DNA of 64,000 nt, from positions 55,997-119,996 of the forward strand of contig CAMBYG010000002.1 in NCBI GenBank assembly GCA_945872085.1, in the 5' to 3' direction. Below the pieces are notes generated by a model. The model made no database searches. It worked only from the letters and a program-made list of their open reading frames with translations, and was not told the origin of the DNA. Position numbers and translations under genes: made by a program. Shown one piece after another: positions 20,434-28,315 of the stretch. How positions within the stretch are numbered: position 1 is the stretch's first letter; each line of letters begins with the position of its first letter. Source of the stretch: Chitinophaga pinensis. GTDB lineage: Bacteria > Bacteroidota > Bacteroidia > Chitinophagales > Chitinophagaceae.

Positions 20434-20892
20434 ATGGCAATATATAAATTGATAAGAAAGCAAGTCATTCCTGCAGATATCGCAACCTTGTGGGATTTTT
20501 TTAAAGACCCTTCCAACTTGACTGCGATCACGCCATCTTACATGAATTTTGTAATAAAAACAATGGATACGAGCGAAGATGTTTACGCCGGTCAGATGAT
20601 CACGTACAGTGTGGCGCCCGTTGCCAAAATACCATTGTTTTGGATGACAGAAATAACGGCCGTAGTAAAACATCAATATTTTATAGATGAGCAACGAAGG
20701 GGCCCATACAAAATGTGGCATCATCAGCATCATTTCATTGCTACAGAACAGGGTGTAGAAATGACCGATATTGTTCACTATGAATTACCCTTTGGCATAT
20801 TAGGCCAGGTTGCCCATTGGCTATTTGTAAAAAAACAATTAAATCAAATTTTCGATTATCGATTTAATAAAATTGCAGCTCTATTTAATTAA
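20434..20892 (+). CDS. SRPBCC (START-like) ligand-binding protein
   Basis: This 152-residue helix-grip protein starts with the typical FIRxQxxxAD-like segment (YKLIRKQVIPADIATLWDFFKDPSNLTAITPSYMNF) and ends with a long C-terminal helix (WLFVKKQLNQIFDYRFNKIAALF). Members of this SRPBCC subgroup bind hydrophobic ligands in a deep cavity; the ligand here is unknown. It is 33 bases upstream of the MerR regulator, suggesting joint transcription and a role tied to the pigment block. In my recollection related proteins occur near crt or photolyase genes in Bacteroidota; that is context, not proof of function. Confidence 0.8.
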   Translation: MAIYKLIRKQVIPADIATLWDFFKDPSNLTAITPSYMNFVIKTMDTSEDVYAGQMITYSVAPVAKIPLFWMTEITAVVKHQYFIDEQRRGPYKMWHHQHHFIATEQGVEMTDIVHYELPFGILGQVAHWLFVKKQLNQIFDYRFNKIAALFN

Positions 20893-20925
20893 CAAGATGC
20901 CTGACTGAAGGATAAAAAGAAGTAT

Positions 20926-21840
20926 ATGGAAACAACAACAGAATTAGAATTAGCGCAAAATAAATTTAGTATCCGAGATCTAGAAAATCTTACGGGTATA
21001 AAAGCACATACCCTAAGAATTTGGGAACAACGCTACCAGATCATTGTGCCTAAACGTACGGCAACCAACATACGCTATTACGATGCTACTGATTTGAAAT
21101 TAGCCTTGCAAATTTCTATGCTTAATAATTATGGCTACAAAATTTCTAAGATTAAAAGCATGACCGAAGAGAATATTACTTCTCTTTTAAGTAAAATAAA
21201 TGACCCGAAATTCAAACTAGAAGCCATTGTTAATGAGCTCATCAGCTATACCATAGATTTAGATACGGTGGCTATTGAAAAAACTATTCAATCCTTTATT
21301 GACAAAAATGGTATACCTCAATTAATTGAAGAATTATTATTTCACTTCTTAGAAAAAATTGGGATTATGTGGATGACCAACCGACTTAATCCTGCACAAG
21401 AACATCTAACCTCTAATATTATAACAAGAAAAATAGCTGTAGCTTATGAGCAGCTATCAACACCGGTAAGCAAAGACTCGAAAGTACTCTTGTTTTTACC
21501 TGAGGGCGAAATTCATGATCTCGCATTGTTATACGTTCAATATTTATTGAAAGCACAAGGTGTAGAAAATATTTACTTAGGTGCCAATACACCCATAAAA
21601 GATGCTATCTATGTTTGCCAGGTTAAAGCGCCAACACATGTATATATCCACCTCACATCGGTTACCGATTCCTTCGATGTAAAACGATTTATTGAAATCG
21701 CACACAAATCCTTCCCAAATGCTCAGGTACTGGTATCAGGCAGCTTGTTGAAGGGAAAGAAACTAAAGTTATACAAAAATATTCAATACCTTTTTAGTCT
21801 AAGTGACGTAAAATCAGCCATTTATAACAATATACTCTAA
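20926..21840 (+). CDS. MerR-family regulator with CarH/LitR-like cobalamin-binding domain
   Basis: This 304-residue regulator has an N-terminal MerR winged helix (about residues 14-83: FSIRDLENLTGIKAHTLRIWEQRY) followed by a four-helix cap and a Rossmann-like cobalamin domain. W149, then nine residues, then E159-H160 form the W-x9-EH signature of CarA/CarH/LitR photoreceptors. H197 in EGEIHDLA corresponds to the lower axial ligand of the E/DxHxxG motif, but the motif Gly is Ala200. The residue after W149 is Met rather than the His that becomes the second ligand in Thermus CarH, and the late Gly-Gly is S271-G272. In relatives, adenosylcobalamin-bound protein represses carotenoid genes in the dark. 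The next gene is a sigma factor followed by crt genes, which fits. Confidence 0.88.
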   Translation: METTTELELAQNKFSIRDLENLTGIKAHTLRIWEQRYQIIVPKRTATNIRYYDATDLKLALQISMLNNYGYKISKIKSMTEENITSLLSKINDPKFKLEAIVNELISYTIDLDTVAIEKTIQSFIDKNGIPQLIEELLFHFLEKIGIMWMTNRLNPAQEHLTSNIITRKIAVAYEQLSTPVSKDSKVLLFLPEGEIHDLALLYVQYLLKAQGVENIYLGANTPIKDAIYVCQVKAPTHVYIHLTSVTDSFDVKRFIEIAHKSFPNAQVLVSGSLLKGKKLKLYKNIQYLFSLSDVKSAIYNNIL

Positions 21841-21842
21841 TC

Positions 21843-21870
21843 TTGTTTAACTTTTGTATATAAAAGTATA
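21843..21870. promoter_or_regulatory. Candidate operator for the CarH-like regulator
   Basis: TTGTTTA (21843-21849) and TTGTATA (21854-21860) are spaced 11 bp, with AAGTATA (21864-21870) ten bp further. Thermus CarH contacts 11-bp repeats carrying TnTACA, whose complement TGTAnA is seen here as TGTATA. The same stretch includes the near-palindrome ACTTTTGTATATAAAAGT (21850-21867). It ends 13 bases upstream of the -33 TTG of the sigma gene promoter. The assignment is inference. Confidence 0.45.
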
Positions 21871-21883
21871 AACAAAATTTATG

Positions 21884-21912
21884 TTGTTTATTAAAATTTT
21901 TGTTTAAGTTTG
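21884..21912 (+). promoter_or_regulatory. Bacteroidota-type promoter of the sigma-crtI-crtB-idi operon
   Basis: TTG (21884-21886), 18-base spacer, TAAGTTTG (21905-21912), an exact match to TTG-N17-23-TAnnTTTG. The leader to the ATG at 21934 would be under 20 bases, which rules out the upstream TTG at 21910 as the sigma start codon. Confidence 0.75.
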
Positions 21913-21933
21913 TCACATCAAATATTAAACAAA

Positions 21934-22431
21934 ATGACAAGTACTGATTTCAATACGGTTATTCAATACCATACCGATTTTTTAAGACCTTTTGCTGTAT
22001 CTTTAACACACAACAGTGAAGATGCTAAAGACCTATTCCAAGAAACCCTCTTGAGAGCGCTCCTTTATAGAGACAAATATCAGTTTGGCACTAATTTGAA
22101 AGCATGGCTATATACCATCATGCGTAATATTTTCATCAATAATTACAGAAAAAACAAACGTTTCACGAAAGTAAGCAACGAGGCGCCTTCGGATCTGCAA
22201 CAATACGAAACCGGGAAAGCAGCATACAACGAAGGTTGGAATCATGTGCGCATGCAAGAAATTAAAACAGCTATTGACGCCTTACCAAAACAACTTCAAT
22301 TTTCATTTGAATTGTATTATGCCGGCTATAAATACCAAGAAATTGCCGATATTACAAAAGAACCAATAGGAACCATTAAAAGCAGAATACACTTTGCAAG
22401 AAAAACACTCGTAACACAATTAGAAAGATAA
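21934..22431 (+). CDS. ECF-type RNA polymerase sigma factor
   Basis: This 165-residue sigma-70 family protein has only regions 2 and 4. Region 2 includes NSEDAKDLFQETLLRAL and the DNA-melting NLKAWLYTIMRNIFIN; region 4 includes YKYQEIADITKEPIGTIKSRIHFARKTL. I chose the ATG at 21934 because the alternative TTG 24 bases upstream lies in the promoter. It is placed between the CarH-like regulator and crtI, with crtI starting three bases after its stop. The likely role is transcription of pigment or stress genes in response to release of repression. No anti-sigma gene is adjacent. Confidence 0.93.
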   Translation: MTSTDFNTVIQYHTDFLRPFAVSLTHNSEDAKDLFQETLLRALLYRDKYQFGTNLKAWLYTIMRNIFINNYRKNKRFTKVSNEAPSDLQQYETGKAAYNEGWNHVRMQEIKTAIDALPKQLQFSFELYYAGYKYQEIADITKEPIGTIKSRIHFARKTLVTQLER

Positions 22432-22434
22432 GAT

Positions 22435-23904
22435 TTGAAGCACATTACAATCATAGGAAGTGGGTTTGCAGGCCTTTCTGCAGCAGCATATATGGCTAAA
22501 GAAGGCCATAAAGTTACTGTAATAGAAAAAAACGAACAAGCAGGCGGTAGAGCACGCAGTTTTGAAGCGGCAGGTTTTACTTTTGATATGGGGCCTAGCT
22601 GGTATTGGATGCCAGATATTTTTGAATCCTTTTTTCAAGATTTTGGTAAAAAACCCAATGACTTTTACCAACTTATCCGTCTCGATCCGTCTTACCAAGT
22701 ATTATGGGAAAATTTACAATTGCCATTACCAGCAAACTTCAATGAGTTAAAAGCAGTTTTTGAGTCATTAGAAAAAGGTGCTGGCCACCAACTAGAATTA
22801 TTTTTAAAAGAAGCTGCCTATAAATACGAAGTAGGTATTCACAAGTTCGTAGAAAAGCCAGGCTTATCTATAACGGAATTTTTTACTTTAGATGTAGCCA
22901 AGTCGGTTTTTAAAATAGATTTATTAACATCTATACATTCTCATGTAAGAAAATACTTCAGCAATCCTAAATTGATTCAAATAGCTGAATTTCCAATTCT
23001 TTTTCTTGGAGCACTTCCTAAAAACACACCTGCACTCTACAGTTTAATGAATTATGCAGATATGAAATTAGGTACCTGGTACCCAATGGGTGGCATGACT
23101 GCTTTAGTAAAGGGCATGCAACAATTAGCTATAAACTTAGGGGTTCAGTTTAAATTTAATGAATCTGTTACACGCTTTGAATATCATAACCAATCGATAA
23201 GCAAGGTGATAACTGATAAAAACACATATCCTACAGATGCTGTTATTGCTGCTTGCGACTATCATCATTTAGAAACAGCCATTCTAGAAGCTCCCTATAG
23301 AAATTATACAAATGCCTATTGGGAAAAAAGAAAGATGGCGCCTTCGAGCATATTAATATACTTAGGCATAAATAAAAAACTAAAAAACATCCTACACCAT
23401 AATCTTCTTTTTGATGCACCCTTTGACAAGCATGCGCAAGAATTATATACACAACCCAAATGGCCAAGCGATCCATTGATGTATGTAAATTGCACCTCAG
23501 CAAGTGATCCGAGTGTGGCTCCTGAAGGCAATGAGAACCTGATGGTACTGATACCTACAGCACCCGGTTTAATGGATACAGAGGAAATTAAAGAAGTTTA
23601 TTTCAATAAAGTAATGGCTAAATTAGAAAAACACTTTGGAGAAGATATTCAACCTCACATCATATACAAACGTATTTACGCAGCTAAAAACTTTATCGAA
23701 GATTATCATGCGTTTAAAGGAAATGCCTACGGACTTGCAAACACACTAGACCAAACAGCTATCCTAAAGCCATCAATAAAAAATAAACACCTTCATAATT
23801 TAATTTACGCAGGACAATTAACAGTTCCTGGCCCAGGCGTGCCACCAGCTATTATCTCCGGTAAATTAGCGGCTCAATTAACTCTTAAAAACTTAAACAA
23901 TTGA
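22435..23904 (+). CDS. crtI: Phytoene desaturase/carotenoid dehydrogenase
   Basis: It desaturates phytoene stepwise to neurosporene or lycopene with FAD at the membrane. The 489-residue flavoprotein begins directly with the dinucleotide-binding fold (ITIIGSGFAGLSAAAYMAKEGHKVTVIEK), then GGRARSFEAAGFTFDMGPSWYWMPD, and ends with the carotenoid dehydrogenase signature NLIYAGQLTVPGPGVPPAIISG. The start is TTG, fixed by the Rossmann strand that begins at residue 3. Its stop overlaps the TTG start of crtB by four bases, so translation is probably coupled. Confidence 0.96.
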   Translation: MKHITIIGSGFAGLSAAAYMAKEGHKVTVIEKNEQAGGRARSFEAAGFTFDMGPSWYWMPDIFESFFQDFGKKPNDFYQLIRLDPSYQVLWENLQLPLPANFNELKAVFESLEKGAGHQLELFLKEAAYKYEVGIHKFVEKPGLSITEFFTLDVAKSVFKIDLLTSIHSHVRKYFSNPKLIQIAEFPILFLGALPKNTPALYSLMNYADMKLGTWYPMGGMTALVKGMQQLAINLGVQFKFNESVTRFEYHNQSISKVITDKNTYPTDAVIAACDYHHLETAILEAPYRNYTNAYWEKRKMAPSSILIYLGINKKLKNILHHNLLFDAPFDKHAQELYTQPKWPSDPLMYVNCTSASDPSVAPEGNENLMVLIPTAPGLMDTEEIKEVYFNKVMAKLEKHFGEDIQPHIIYKRIYAAKNFIEDYHAFKGNAYGLANTLDQTAILKPSIKNKHLHNLIYAGQLTVPGPGVPPAIISGKLAAQLTLKNLNN

Positions 23905-24740
23905 TACAATTATTTCAATCCACAGCACAGGATTGCAGCAAATTAGTAACTAAAGCATACAGTACCTCTTTTGCTACAGCCATTCGTTTGTTAGATAAAA
24001 ATATCCGACAACCGATCTACAATATTTATGGATTTGTAAGATATGCCGATGAAATAGTAGATACCTTTCACGATTTCGATAAAGCAACCTTGTTGCAAGA
24101 ATTTACTAATGAAACATGGTTGGCCATAGAGAGAGGCATAAGCTTAAATCCAATATTGAATAGTTTTCAGCAAACAGTAAACGACTATGCTATTCCACAT
24201 AGCTTGATAAAAGCTTTTTTACACAGCATGGAATTGGATCTTCAAAAAACAGATTATACCACTACAGAGGAGTTAAACGAATATATTTATGGATCTGCAG
24301 AAGTTGTGGGCCTTATGTGCTTGTGTGTATTTTGCAATGGAGACATGCAGCTATATGAGCAATTAAAACCGGCAGCCAAAAAACTAGGTGCTGCTTTTCA
24401 GAAAATTAATTTTTTAAGAGATCTGCAAGCAGACAAAAACGATCTTAATAGAAATTACTTTCCCCAATTAACCAGTTATGAATTTAATGAAGTATCTAAA
24501 AAACTAATTGAATCAGATATAGAACAAGATTTTAAAGATAGTTTAGTAGGGATTAGAAAACTACCAAGTGGTGCACAATTTGGAGTGTATACGGCATATC
24601 AGTACTATTACAGTTTGTTTACAAAAATTAAAAATACACGTGCTGTTCATGTTATTGAAAAAAGAATACGGGTAAATAATTTTCATAAATTATTAATCGT
24701 ATTTCAATCAAAACTAATTTTTAAAGCTAATTTAATTTAA
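23901..24740 (+). CDS. crtB: Phytoene synthase
   Basis: It condenses two geranylgeranyl diphosphates head-to-head into phytoene. The 279-residue trans-isoprenyl synthase fold carries two Asp-rich motifs: D50-EIVD at the start of the active site and D174-LQAD178 within NFLRDLQADKND. The start is TTG within a TTGA overlap with crtI. The length is normal for bacterial CrtB. Squalene-type enzymes share the fold, but linkage to crtI and idi points to phytoene. Confidence 0.95.
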   Translation: MIQLFQSTAQDCSKLVTKAYSTSFATAIRLLDKNIRQPIYNIYGFVRYADEIVDTFHDFDKATLLQEFTNETWLAIERGISLNPILNSFQQTVNDYAIPHSLIKAFLHSMELDLQKTDYTTTEELNEYIYGSAEVVGLMCLCVFCNGDMQLYEQLKPAAKKLGAAFQKINFLRDLQADKNDLNRNYFPQLTSYEFNEVSKKLIESDIEQDFKDSLVGIRKLPSGAQFGVYTAYQYYYSLFTKIKNTRAVHVIEKRIRVNNFHKLLIVFQSKLIFKANLI

Positions 24741-24746
24741 GACACT

Positions 24747-25259
24747 ATGAAACATATTAACAACCACGTCATACTCGTTAACGAAAAGGATGAATGGATA
24801 GGCACTTGTGAAAAATTGGAAGCACACAAAAGCGGGCAATTACACAGAGCATTCAGTATTTTCATTTTCAACCAAAAAGGAGAAATGCTTTTGCATAAAA
24901 GAGCATTAAATAAGTATCATTCAGGTGGCTTATGGACCAACGCTTGTTGCTCCCATCCAATGCCTGGAGAAAGCACCTTGCAAGCAGCCCATAGACGCTT
25001 AAAAGAAGAATTGGGCTTTGATTGTCCATTGCAAAACCTATTTACACTTCGTTATAAAAGCAGCGTTGGAAACAACCTCATTGAAAACGAATATGACCAT
25101 ATATACAAAGGTATTTATGATGGCAACATTGAAGCAAATGAAGAAGAAGTAATGGAGTATGAATTTGTTGCTATGGAAGAATTGAAAAAAAGAATAAATA
25201 CGGCTCCTCAAGAATTTACGGAATGGTTTAAATTAGCCATTCCTAAAATTGCCAATTAA
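24747..25259 (+). CDS. idi: Isopentenyl-diphosphate delta-isomerase, type 1
   Basis: It interconverts isopentenyl and dimethylallyl diphosphate to supply isoprenoid synthesis. The 170-residue Nudix-fold protein has the catalytic Cys67 in WTNACCSHP and the Nudix-like helix R83-R84-x-x-E87-E88-LGF. It starts six bases after crtB as the last gene of the operon. The convergent lipoprotein gene ends six bases away, leaving no room for a terminator between them. No lycopene cyclase or carotenoid hydroxylase gene follows. Confidence 0.96.
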   Translation: MKHINNHVILVNEKDEWIGTCEKLEAHKSGQLHRAFSIFIFNQKGEMLLHKRALNKYHSGGLWTNACCSHPMPGESTLQAAHRRLKEELGFDCPLQNLFTLRYKSSVGNNLIENEYDHIYKGIYDGNIEANEEEVMEYEFVAMEELKKRINTAPQEFTEWFKLAIPKIAN

Positions 25260-25265
25260 TAGAGC

Positions 25266-26693
25266 TTAGTGGTTATAGCAACCAATATCGTAGGGCGTAG
25301 TCCGTGTCTTGTCGACTAAGTCTTTAGTAAATTGATTTAACGTGACGCCCGCTCCTATGAGGGGAGAATTTACTTTTGGTACAAAATTGAGTGTACTTGG
25401 ATTGGTAAATAATGGATCTAAATTGTACAAATTACCATTAAGTGTTACATAACTAGGTAAGCCTACTTGTTGCTTCAATAAACAATTAGAAAATTGTATA
25501 GTGCAGCTAGCTCCATTTTTTTTATTGATAAATACTTCGTCAGCAAGTGTACCCCAAAACAAACAGTTAGTAAAATTTGCATTCAAATTACCTGCAACAT
25601 AATTGACATTATCGATATCATAGTAATTTAACAAGGCTACTATTGGCTGATCTACGTGACTTGTTTTGGCTAAAGTTTGTCCGGGTATGTTCAAAAAATT
25701 ACAATTCATGAAAGTATAGGTACCTCCTTGCAGTATTGCTAAAACACTAGCGCTGCAATCATGTAATAAACAATTTTCAGCATATATTTCAGCTCCAAAA
25801 CTTATAATACCGTAACCAAATGAATTTTTGATAATGGTATTTTTTAATGTCAATTGAGGAGTGCTGCTAAAAACAGAATCTGGATTTACTTGAATGGTAG
25901 CTGCAATAAAACTACCGTTTCCTAATTTAGTACTCGCACCCCCATTCTTAATAATAGCATATTGAATAATATTATTTTTACTAAATGACGTAAAATAAAT
26001 GCCGCCCCATTCGCCCGGATAATCTTTACCTCCAAAATAAGCTCTATCTAATCGATCACCTTGAAATACTACACTATCTTTTTTAGTGCCCAAAACAGCT
26101 AAGGTACCTAATACAAACAATCGCGAATCAGCATGCATATATACGCGGCATCCAGCAGGTATGGTGAGGGTTTGATTTTCATCTACCGCTGCATTATGGA
26201 TAATGACATAGGGTTTATCCGTTTTCCAAGTTTGAGTTTGCAAGGTACTATCTACTATGTAATAAGCATTTTGGCCTCTTGCTTGTAAGGGCAATTCAAA
26301 AGTTCGATTATTGAAATTGACTACAATTTTATCCTCTACTAAAAATGGCGTATTGACATTATTCGGATCAATCGTTACCGTTGCAAAAATGTACATGCTA
26401 TCCTTTGCTTGCAATGTTACATTGTGCTCCTCAATACTTGCAATGCCGTTAATATTTAATTTAAACGGCGATGCAACACCTTGATTTAGTTTTATACTAT
26501 TGATTACAATCGATTTATTTTGGGGATTATATATTTTCAAGGGCAGGGTAAAACTACCTTGACTCGTAAATACCGTATCAAAAGATAAGGTATCTGTAGA
26601 AAACGAGATATAATCATTAGGATCTAACACGCTGGTTTTTTTACAACTCCAGAGTGATAGAATAATAATGATATATACGAAATACGAGCGCAT
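25266..26693 (-). CDS. Lipoprotein with right-handed beta-helix repeats
   Basis: This 475-residue protein has a lipoprotein signal MRSYFVYIIIILSLWSC with Cys17 as the lipidation site, then a beta-sandwich-like region (SFDTVFTSQGSFTLPLKIYNPQNKSIVI) and repeated short strands with N/G turns (NTIIKNSFGYGIISFGAEIYAENCLLHDCS) typical of parallel beta-helices. The function is unknown; such proteins are found on the cell surface of Bacteroidota. The frame is open from 26723, but that codon lies in the -7 element of a good promoter, so I start at 26693. It is a single gene. Confidence 0.75.
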   Translation of the reverse strand: MRSYFVYIIIILSLWSCKKTSVLDPNDYISFSTDTLSFDTVFTSQGSFTLPLKIYNPQNKSIVINSIKLNQGVASPFKLNINGIASIEEHNVTLQAKDSMYIFATVTIDPNNVNTPFLVEDKIVVNFNNRTFELPLQARGQNAYYIVDSTLQTQTWKTDKPYVIIHNAAVDENQTLTIPAGCRVYMHADSRLFVLGTLAVLGTKKDSVVFQGDRLDRAYFGGKDYPGEWGGIYFTSFSKNNIIQYAIIKNGGASTKLGNGSFIAATIQVNPDSVFSSTPQLTLKNTIIKNSFGYGIISFGAEIYAENCLLHDCSASVLAILQGGTYTFMNCNFLNIPGQTLAKTSHVDQPIVALLNYYDIDNVNYVAGNLNANFTNCLFWGTLADEVFINKKNGASCTIQFSNCLLKQQVGLPSYVTLNGNLYNLDPLFTNPSTLNFVPKVNSPLIGAGVTLNQFTKDLVDKTRTTPYDIGCYNH

Positions 26694-26720
26694 GTAAGGA
26701 AAATAATTCAATTGTAATTG

Positions 26721-26749
26721 CAAAAATAATCTATTGTTAGCATAACGAA
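26721..26749 (-). promoter_or_regulatory. Promoter of the beta-helix lipoprotein gene
   Basis: Minus strand: TTC (one mismatch to TTG, 26749-26747), 18-base spacer, TATTTTTG (26728-26721). The leader to the ATG at 26693 would be about 20 bases, which supports the shorter start. Confidence 0.55.
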
Positions 26750-26765
26750 TACGGAATATTAAATA

Positions 26766-26794
26766 TTGTTTCTAAAAGTCAATTCGTACCTTTG
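26766..26794 (+). promoter_or_regulatory. Promoter of the SAM hydroxide adenosyltransferase gene
   Basis: TTG (26766-26768), 18-base spacer, TACCTTTG (26787-26794), an exact match to the Bacteroidota consensus, 26 bases before the ATG at 26821. It is divergent from the lipoprotein promoter in the same 127-base gap. Confidence 0.75.
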
Positions 26795-26820
26795 CAAACA
26801 AGAACAGTTATCATTGCCCT

Positions 26821-27615
26821 ATGCATTGCATTAGTTTGCTTTCAGATTTCGGATCGAATTCCAGTTCGATTTCAAAAATAAAAGGTGTTTTATTACAACA
26901 AACACCTACTTCTCAGCTTATTGATGTATCGCATCATGTAAGTACTAATAATGTAAGTGAAGCTGCCTATTTAACTTTAAGTAATTATAAATTTTACCCT
27001 CAAAATAGCATTCATCTTATATTAATAGGACTTTTTCAAGGTAAGCCTCCTGCCATTGTATTGCATGTGGCTGATGGGCATTATTTTATTAGTGCCGAAA
27101 ATGAAATTATACCTTCTCTTTTTGAAAAAGATGCTATTACATCATACAAAATAGCCACATTGGAAAACGGTATTTTTATTACAGATTGGGTAAAGACAAT
27201 TGTTCCTATTTGTCAAGCTATTCAATCGAATACCCTAGATTTATCTAATTTTCCCATTGTTACCAATAACAACAAAAGCGTTTTTGTACCATCCTTTGCT
27301 AAAGGAAATACTTTAGATTGCCATGTGTTGTTTATTGACACGTTTGGCAACATCATCATTAATTTTACTAAAAAGGAGTGGGAAGAAAATTGGAATAAAC
27401 GAAACTTCATTTTGTCCTTTTCTAGAACTTCAGAAATACATGAGATCAGCACTGATTATCATTCGCATGAACCGGGTTCTAAAATTTGTAGATTTAATGA
27501 AGCTGGATTTTTGGAAATTTTACAAATACAAGGTCATGCGGCCAACACCTTTGGATTAAGCGTATACAAAAAAGATCATTTGATTTATTTTACAATTAAA
27601 CTTCAATTCAAATGA
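26821..27615 (+). CDS. SAM hydroxide adenosyltransferase (DUF62 family)
   Basis: This 264-residue member of the family hydrolyses S-adenosylmethionine to adenosine and methionine, or in relatives halogenates SAM. The N-terminal domain shows the family motif ISLLSDFGSNS and LIDVSHHVSTNNVSEAAYLT; the C-terminal domain has VLFIDTFGNIIINF. The hydrolase assignment is by family. The physiological role is unclear. The following monooxygenase gene overlaps its stop by four bases (ATGA), so the two are likely translated together. Confidence 0.88.
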   Translation: MHCISLLSDFGSNSSSISKIKGVLLQQTPTSQLIDVSHHVSTNNVSEAAYLTLSNYKFYPQNSIHLILIGLFQGKPPAIVLHVADGHYFISAENEIIPSLFEKDAITSYKIATLENGIFITDWVKTIVPICQAIQSNTLDLSNFPIVTNNNKSVFVPSFAKGNTLDCHVLFIDTFGNIIINFTKKEWEENWNKRNFILSFSRTSEIHEISTDYHSHEPGSKICRFNEAGFLEILQIQGHAANTFGLSVYKKDHLIYFTIKLQFK

Positions 27616-27896
27616 TTATAAGAATCGTAAAAATGCATTTTAAAGAGGAGCATATTCCTGCTTTTCATCAATTATTTAATGAGCGAAAAGAACAAATTGC
27701 CTCCTTTGAAGGATGCCTTCGTGTAGATATGCTTCAAGACATTCAAGATCCCTGTATTCATTTTACATATAGTCATTGGATAAACGAGCAAGCTCTGGCA
27801 AGTTATAGAGCTTCTTCTTTTTTTGAAGAAACTTGGACAAAAACAAAAGCGCTATTCGAACATAAAGCAGAAGCTTGGAGTACTGTTATAAAATAA
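27612..27896 (+). CDS. Antibiotic-biosynthesis-monooxygenase (ABM) domain protein
   Basis: This 94-residue ferredoxin-like dimeric barrel starts MIIRIVKMHFKEEHIPAFHQLFNERKEQIASFEGCLRV, the usual N-terminus of small ABM proteins, and has the typical SHWINEQALASYRASSFFEETW. Members act as small monooxygenases, heme-degrading enzymes or quinol oxygenases; the substrate here is unknown. It is translationally coupled to the upstream DUF62 gene and followed by a strong palindromic terminator. Confidence 0.87.
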   Translation: MIIRIVKMHFKEEHIPAFHQLFNERKEQIASFEGCLRVDMLQDIQDPCIHFTYSHWINEQALASYRASSFFEETWTKTKALFEHKAEAWSTVIK

Positions 27897-27923
27897 AAGA
27901 GACGCAATTGCGTCTCTTTTTAT
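27894..27923. terminator. Bidirectional palindromic terminator
   Basis: A perfect 26-base palindrome at 27895-27920, half-site AAAAGAGACGCAA, starting with an A-run and ending in a T-run. It serves the ABM gene and the convergent HIT gene. Confidence 0.88.
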
Positions 27924-28315
27924 TATAAATTTGTTTTTAACAACTGCATTATCTGATCTTGTCGTTGATCCGAAACTGCTATCGTTTTATTGGTGAAATT
28001 GATATCTTGTGCAGTTTGTAAGGGCACTAAATGCATATGTGCATGCGGCACTTCAAGGCCAATTATAGCTACCCCACAGCGCTTGCAAGGCAATACCTTT
28101 TGAATAGCCTTCGCTATAGGTTTTGCAAACAGCATCCACTTACTCAACAAATCATCATCAAGGTCAAAAGCATTATTAATTTCTTTCTTAGGTATAACCA
28201 ATACATGCCCCTCCACTAATGGGAAAGCGTCTAGTATGGCTATGAATTCATCATCTTCTGCTATAATATGCGAAGGTATTTCTCTATTAATAATTTTTGT
28301 GAATATAGATGCCAT
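27923..28315 (-). CDS. HIT-family nucleotide hydrolase/transferase
   Basis: This 130-residue HINT-like protein hydrolyses nucleoside phosphoramidates or related adenylyl compounds. The diagnostic histidine triad is HAHMHLVPL (H-x-H-x-H-x-x) at about residues 90-98, preceded by FTKIINREIPSHIIAEDDEFIAILDAFPLVEGHVLVIPK, the standard N-terminal half. It overlaps greA by one base (TAATG) and is probably co-translated. HIT next to greA is a common Bacteroidota arrangement. Confidence 0.95.
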   Translation of the reverse strand: MASIFTKIINREIPSHIIAEDDEFIAILDAFPLVEGHVLVIPKKEINNAFDLDDDLLSKWMLFAKPIAKAIQKVLPCKRCGVAIIGLEVPHAHMHLVPLQTAQDINFTNKTIAVSDQRQDQIMQLLKTNL

